From Bacteroidales bacterium (GTDB lineage Bacteria; Bacteroidota; Bacteroidia; Bacteroidales; Lentimicrobiaceae): a stretch of DNA of 64,000 bases. The stretch spans positions 1-64,000 of the forward strand of contig JAEUTG010000029.1 of assembly GCA_016788045.1 (NCBI GenBank), read 5' to 3'. This document shows positions 63,540 to 64,000 of the stretch, piece after piece; the stretch's first letter is position 1, and each line of letters begins with the position of its first letter. Below the pieces are notes generated by a model, which did not search any database, had not been told where the DNA came from, and was given only the letters and a program-made list of their open reading frames with translations. The position numbers were made by a program, and so were the translations under genes.

Positions 63540-64000
63540 TCAAGCTTCCAGCCAAAGGTAACCGTAGGGTGGCAGGGTAAACGGAGTTTGCACCACCTTG
63601 TTGGTGAACAGTTCGGTAAACTCGGTATTGCCGTCTTCGATGGCTTTGATGGTGATCTCCTTGTCGGACAGGTTGTTGATCACCAGCACCCTTTCGCCGG
63701 GCATTGACCTGAAATAGGCCAGCAATGGCTTCTCACTTCCTGAGCGCGGGGTGATTTCGATGGTTGCCCATTCTTTACTGCCCCGGCCGAACACAGGCCA
63801 CTGGTTGCGCACGGCGATCTGTGTTTTCAGGGCGTTGTTCACCTGTGCCGTAAGCGATGCCGGATTTGCCAGTTCATGTTCAGCGGCTGCCCAGTCGAGG
63901 GGGCCACGTACAAAATAGCGGGTGTCGTCTTTGCCGGTTTCCAGTTTGAAACTCTCATAGAACTTCTCGTTGTTGAGCTTGCCGAACTCGTCGCCGTAAT
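63540..64000 (-). CDS. Alpha-amylase family (GH13-like) glycosidase, 3' part only
   Basis: A partial gene that runs off the right edge of the window. Its frame is open from 64000 down to the stop at 63540 (about 153 codons). Reading back from the edge gives YGDEFGKLNNEKFYESFK, then DDTRYFVRGPLDWAAAE, then KTQIAVRNQWPVFGRGSKEW and a C-terminal beta-sandwich (ERVLVINNLSDKEIT ... LPPYGYLWLEA). The YGDE-G motif and the following layout are those of GH13 enzymes (amylase, alpha-glucosidase, trehalose synthase). The catalytic Asp and Glu lie outside the window, so neither specificity nor intactness can be judged. The GTG at 63842 inside it is not the start. Confidence 0.8.
   Translation of the reverse strand, partial: YGDEFGKLNNEKFYESFKLETGKDDTRYFVRGPLDWAAAEHELANPASLTAQVNNALKTQIAVRNQWPVFGRGSKEWATIEITPRSGSEKPLLAYFRSMPGERVLVINNLSDKEITIKAIEDGNTEFTELFTNKVVQTPFTLPPYGYLWLEA

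Overview
The window looks like chromosomal DNA of a member of the Bacteroidota. Evidence: ten predicted secreted proteins end in a type IX secretion (T9SS) type A sorting domain (an xPNP motif, then a short beta-rich tail ending in KKIVK or similar). Lipoproteins carry 'Fibrobacter succinogenes major paralogous' (FISUMP) domains. Leaders are A-rich and mostly lack a strong Shine-Dalgarno sequence. Several starts are preceded by the Bacteroidota promoter core TAnnTTTG. Genes of the LytTR, propeller-kinase and ECF-sigma types are also typical. The exact genus cannot be read from the sequence. No rRNA, tRNA, CRISPR array, phage or transposase gene was seen.

Layout. 1-4057: a membrane TPR regulator with a C-terminal HTH, a GC-rich repeat block and an unknown lipoprotein. 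4122-11381: a one-direction run of six exported proteins in which propeller proteins and FISUMP lipoproteins alternate (propeller, FISUMP, propeller, FISUMP, YCF48-like, beta-helix). 12093-18784 (minus): two small secreted paralogues, a large propeller sensor kinase, and a LytS/LytTR-type kinase-regulator pair. 19431-23218 (minus): tandem T9SS paralogues. 23931-28119: a lipoprotein joining a caspase/gingipain-like domain to FISUMP, a small secreted protein and a YCF48-like T9SS protein. 28469-30764: ECF sigma, membrane anti-sigma and adhesin-like protein. 30832-35710 (minus): a papain-like (C1) protease with a DUF4384-like domain and a WD40-caspase, both exported. 36128-38216: head-GIN lipoprotein and two small envelope proteins. 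38456-42897 (minus): two T9SS cargo proteins. 43597-51011: two giant tandem paralogues built of 170-residue modules and ending in dockerin-like repeats. 51001-54344: cinA, then an ECF sigma factor translationally coupled to an anti-sigma/beta-barrel fusion. 54396-57424: a two-gene envelope operon between direct repeats. 57425-64000: a T9SS protein, a tandem universal stress protein, a nucleoside phosphorylase, a SirB1-like protein, purC and the 3' part of an alpha-amylase-family gene.

How the genes work together. The window is dominated by cell-surface and exported proteins, and four sensory or transcriptional systems lie among them. The T9SS machinery itself is not here. Two separate loci encode exported clan CD (caspase-like) proteins, one directly paired with a papain-like protease; these are the best candidates for an undescribed envelope or extracellular system. 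Intergenic DNA is rich in small repeats: a terminal-inverted-repeat element in three copies, a mobile palindrome, heptanucleotide tandem repeats of several sequences, and GC-rich arrays.

Limits: family assignments rest on reading motifs by eye. No database search, fold prediction or alignment was run.
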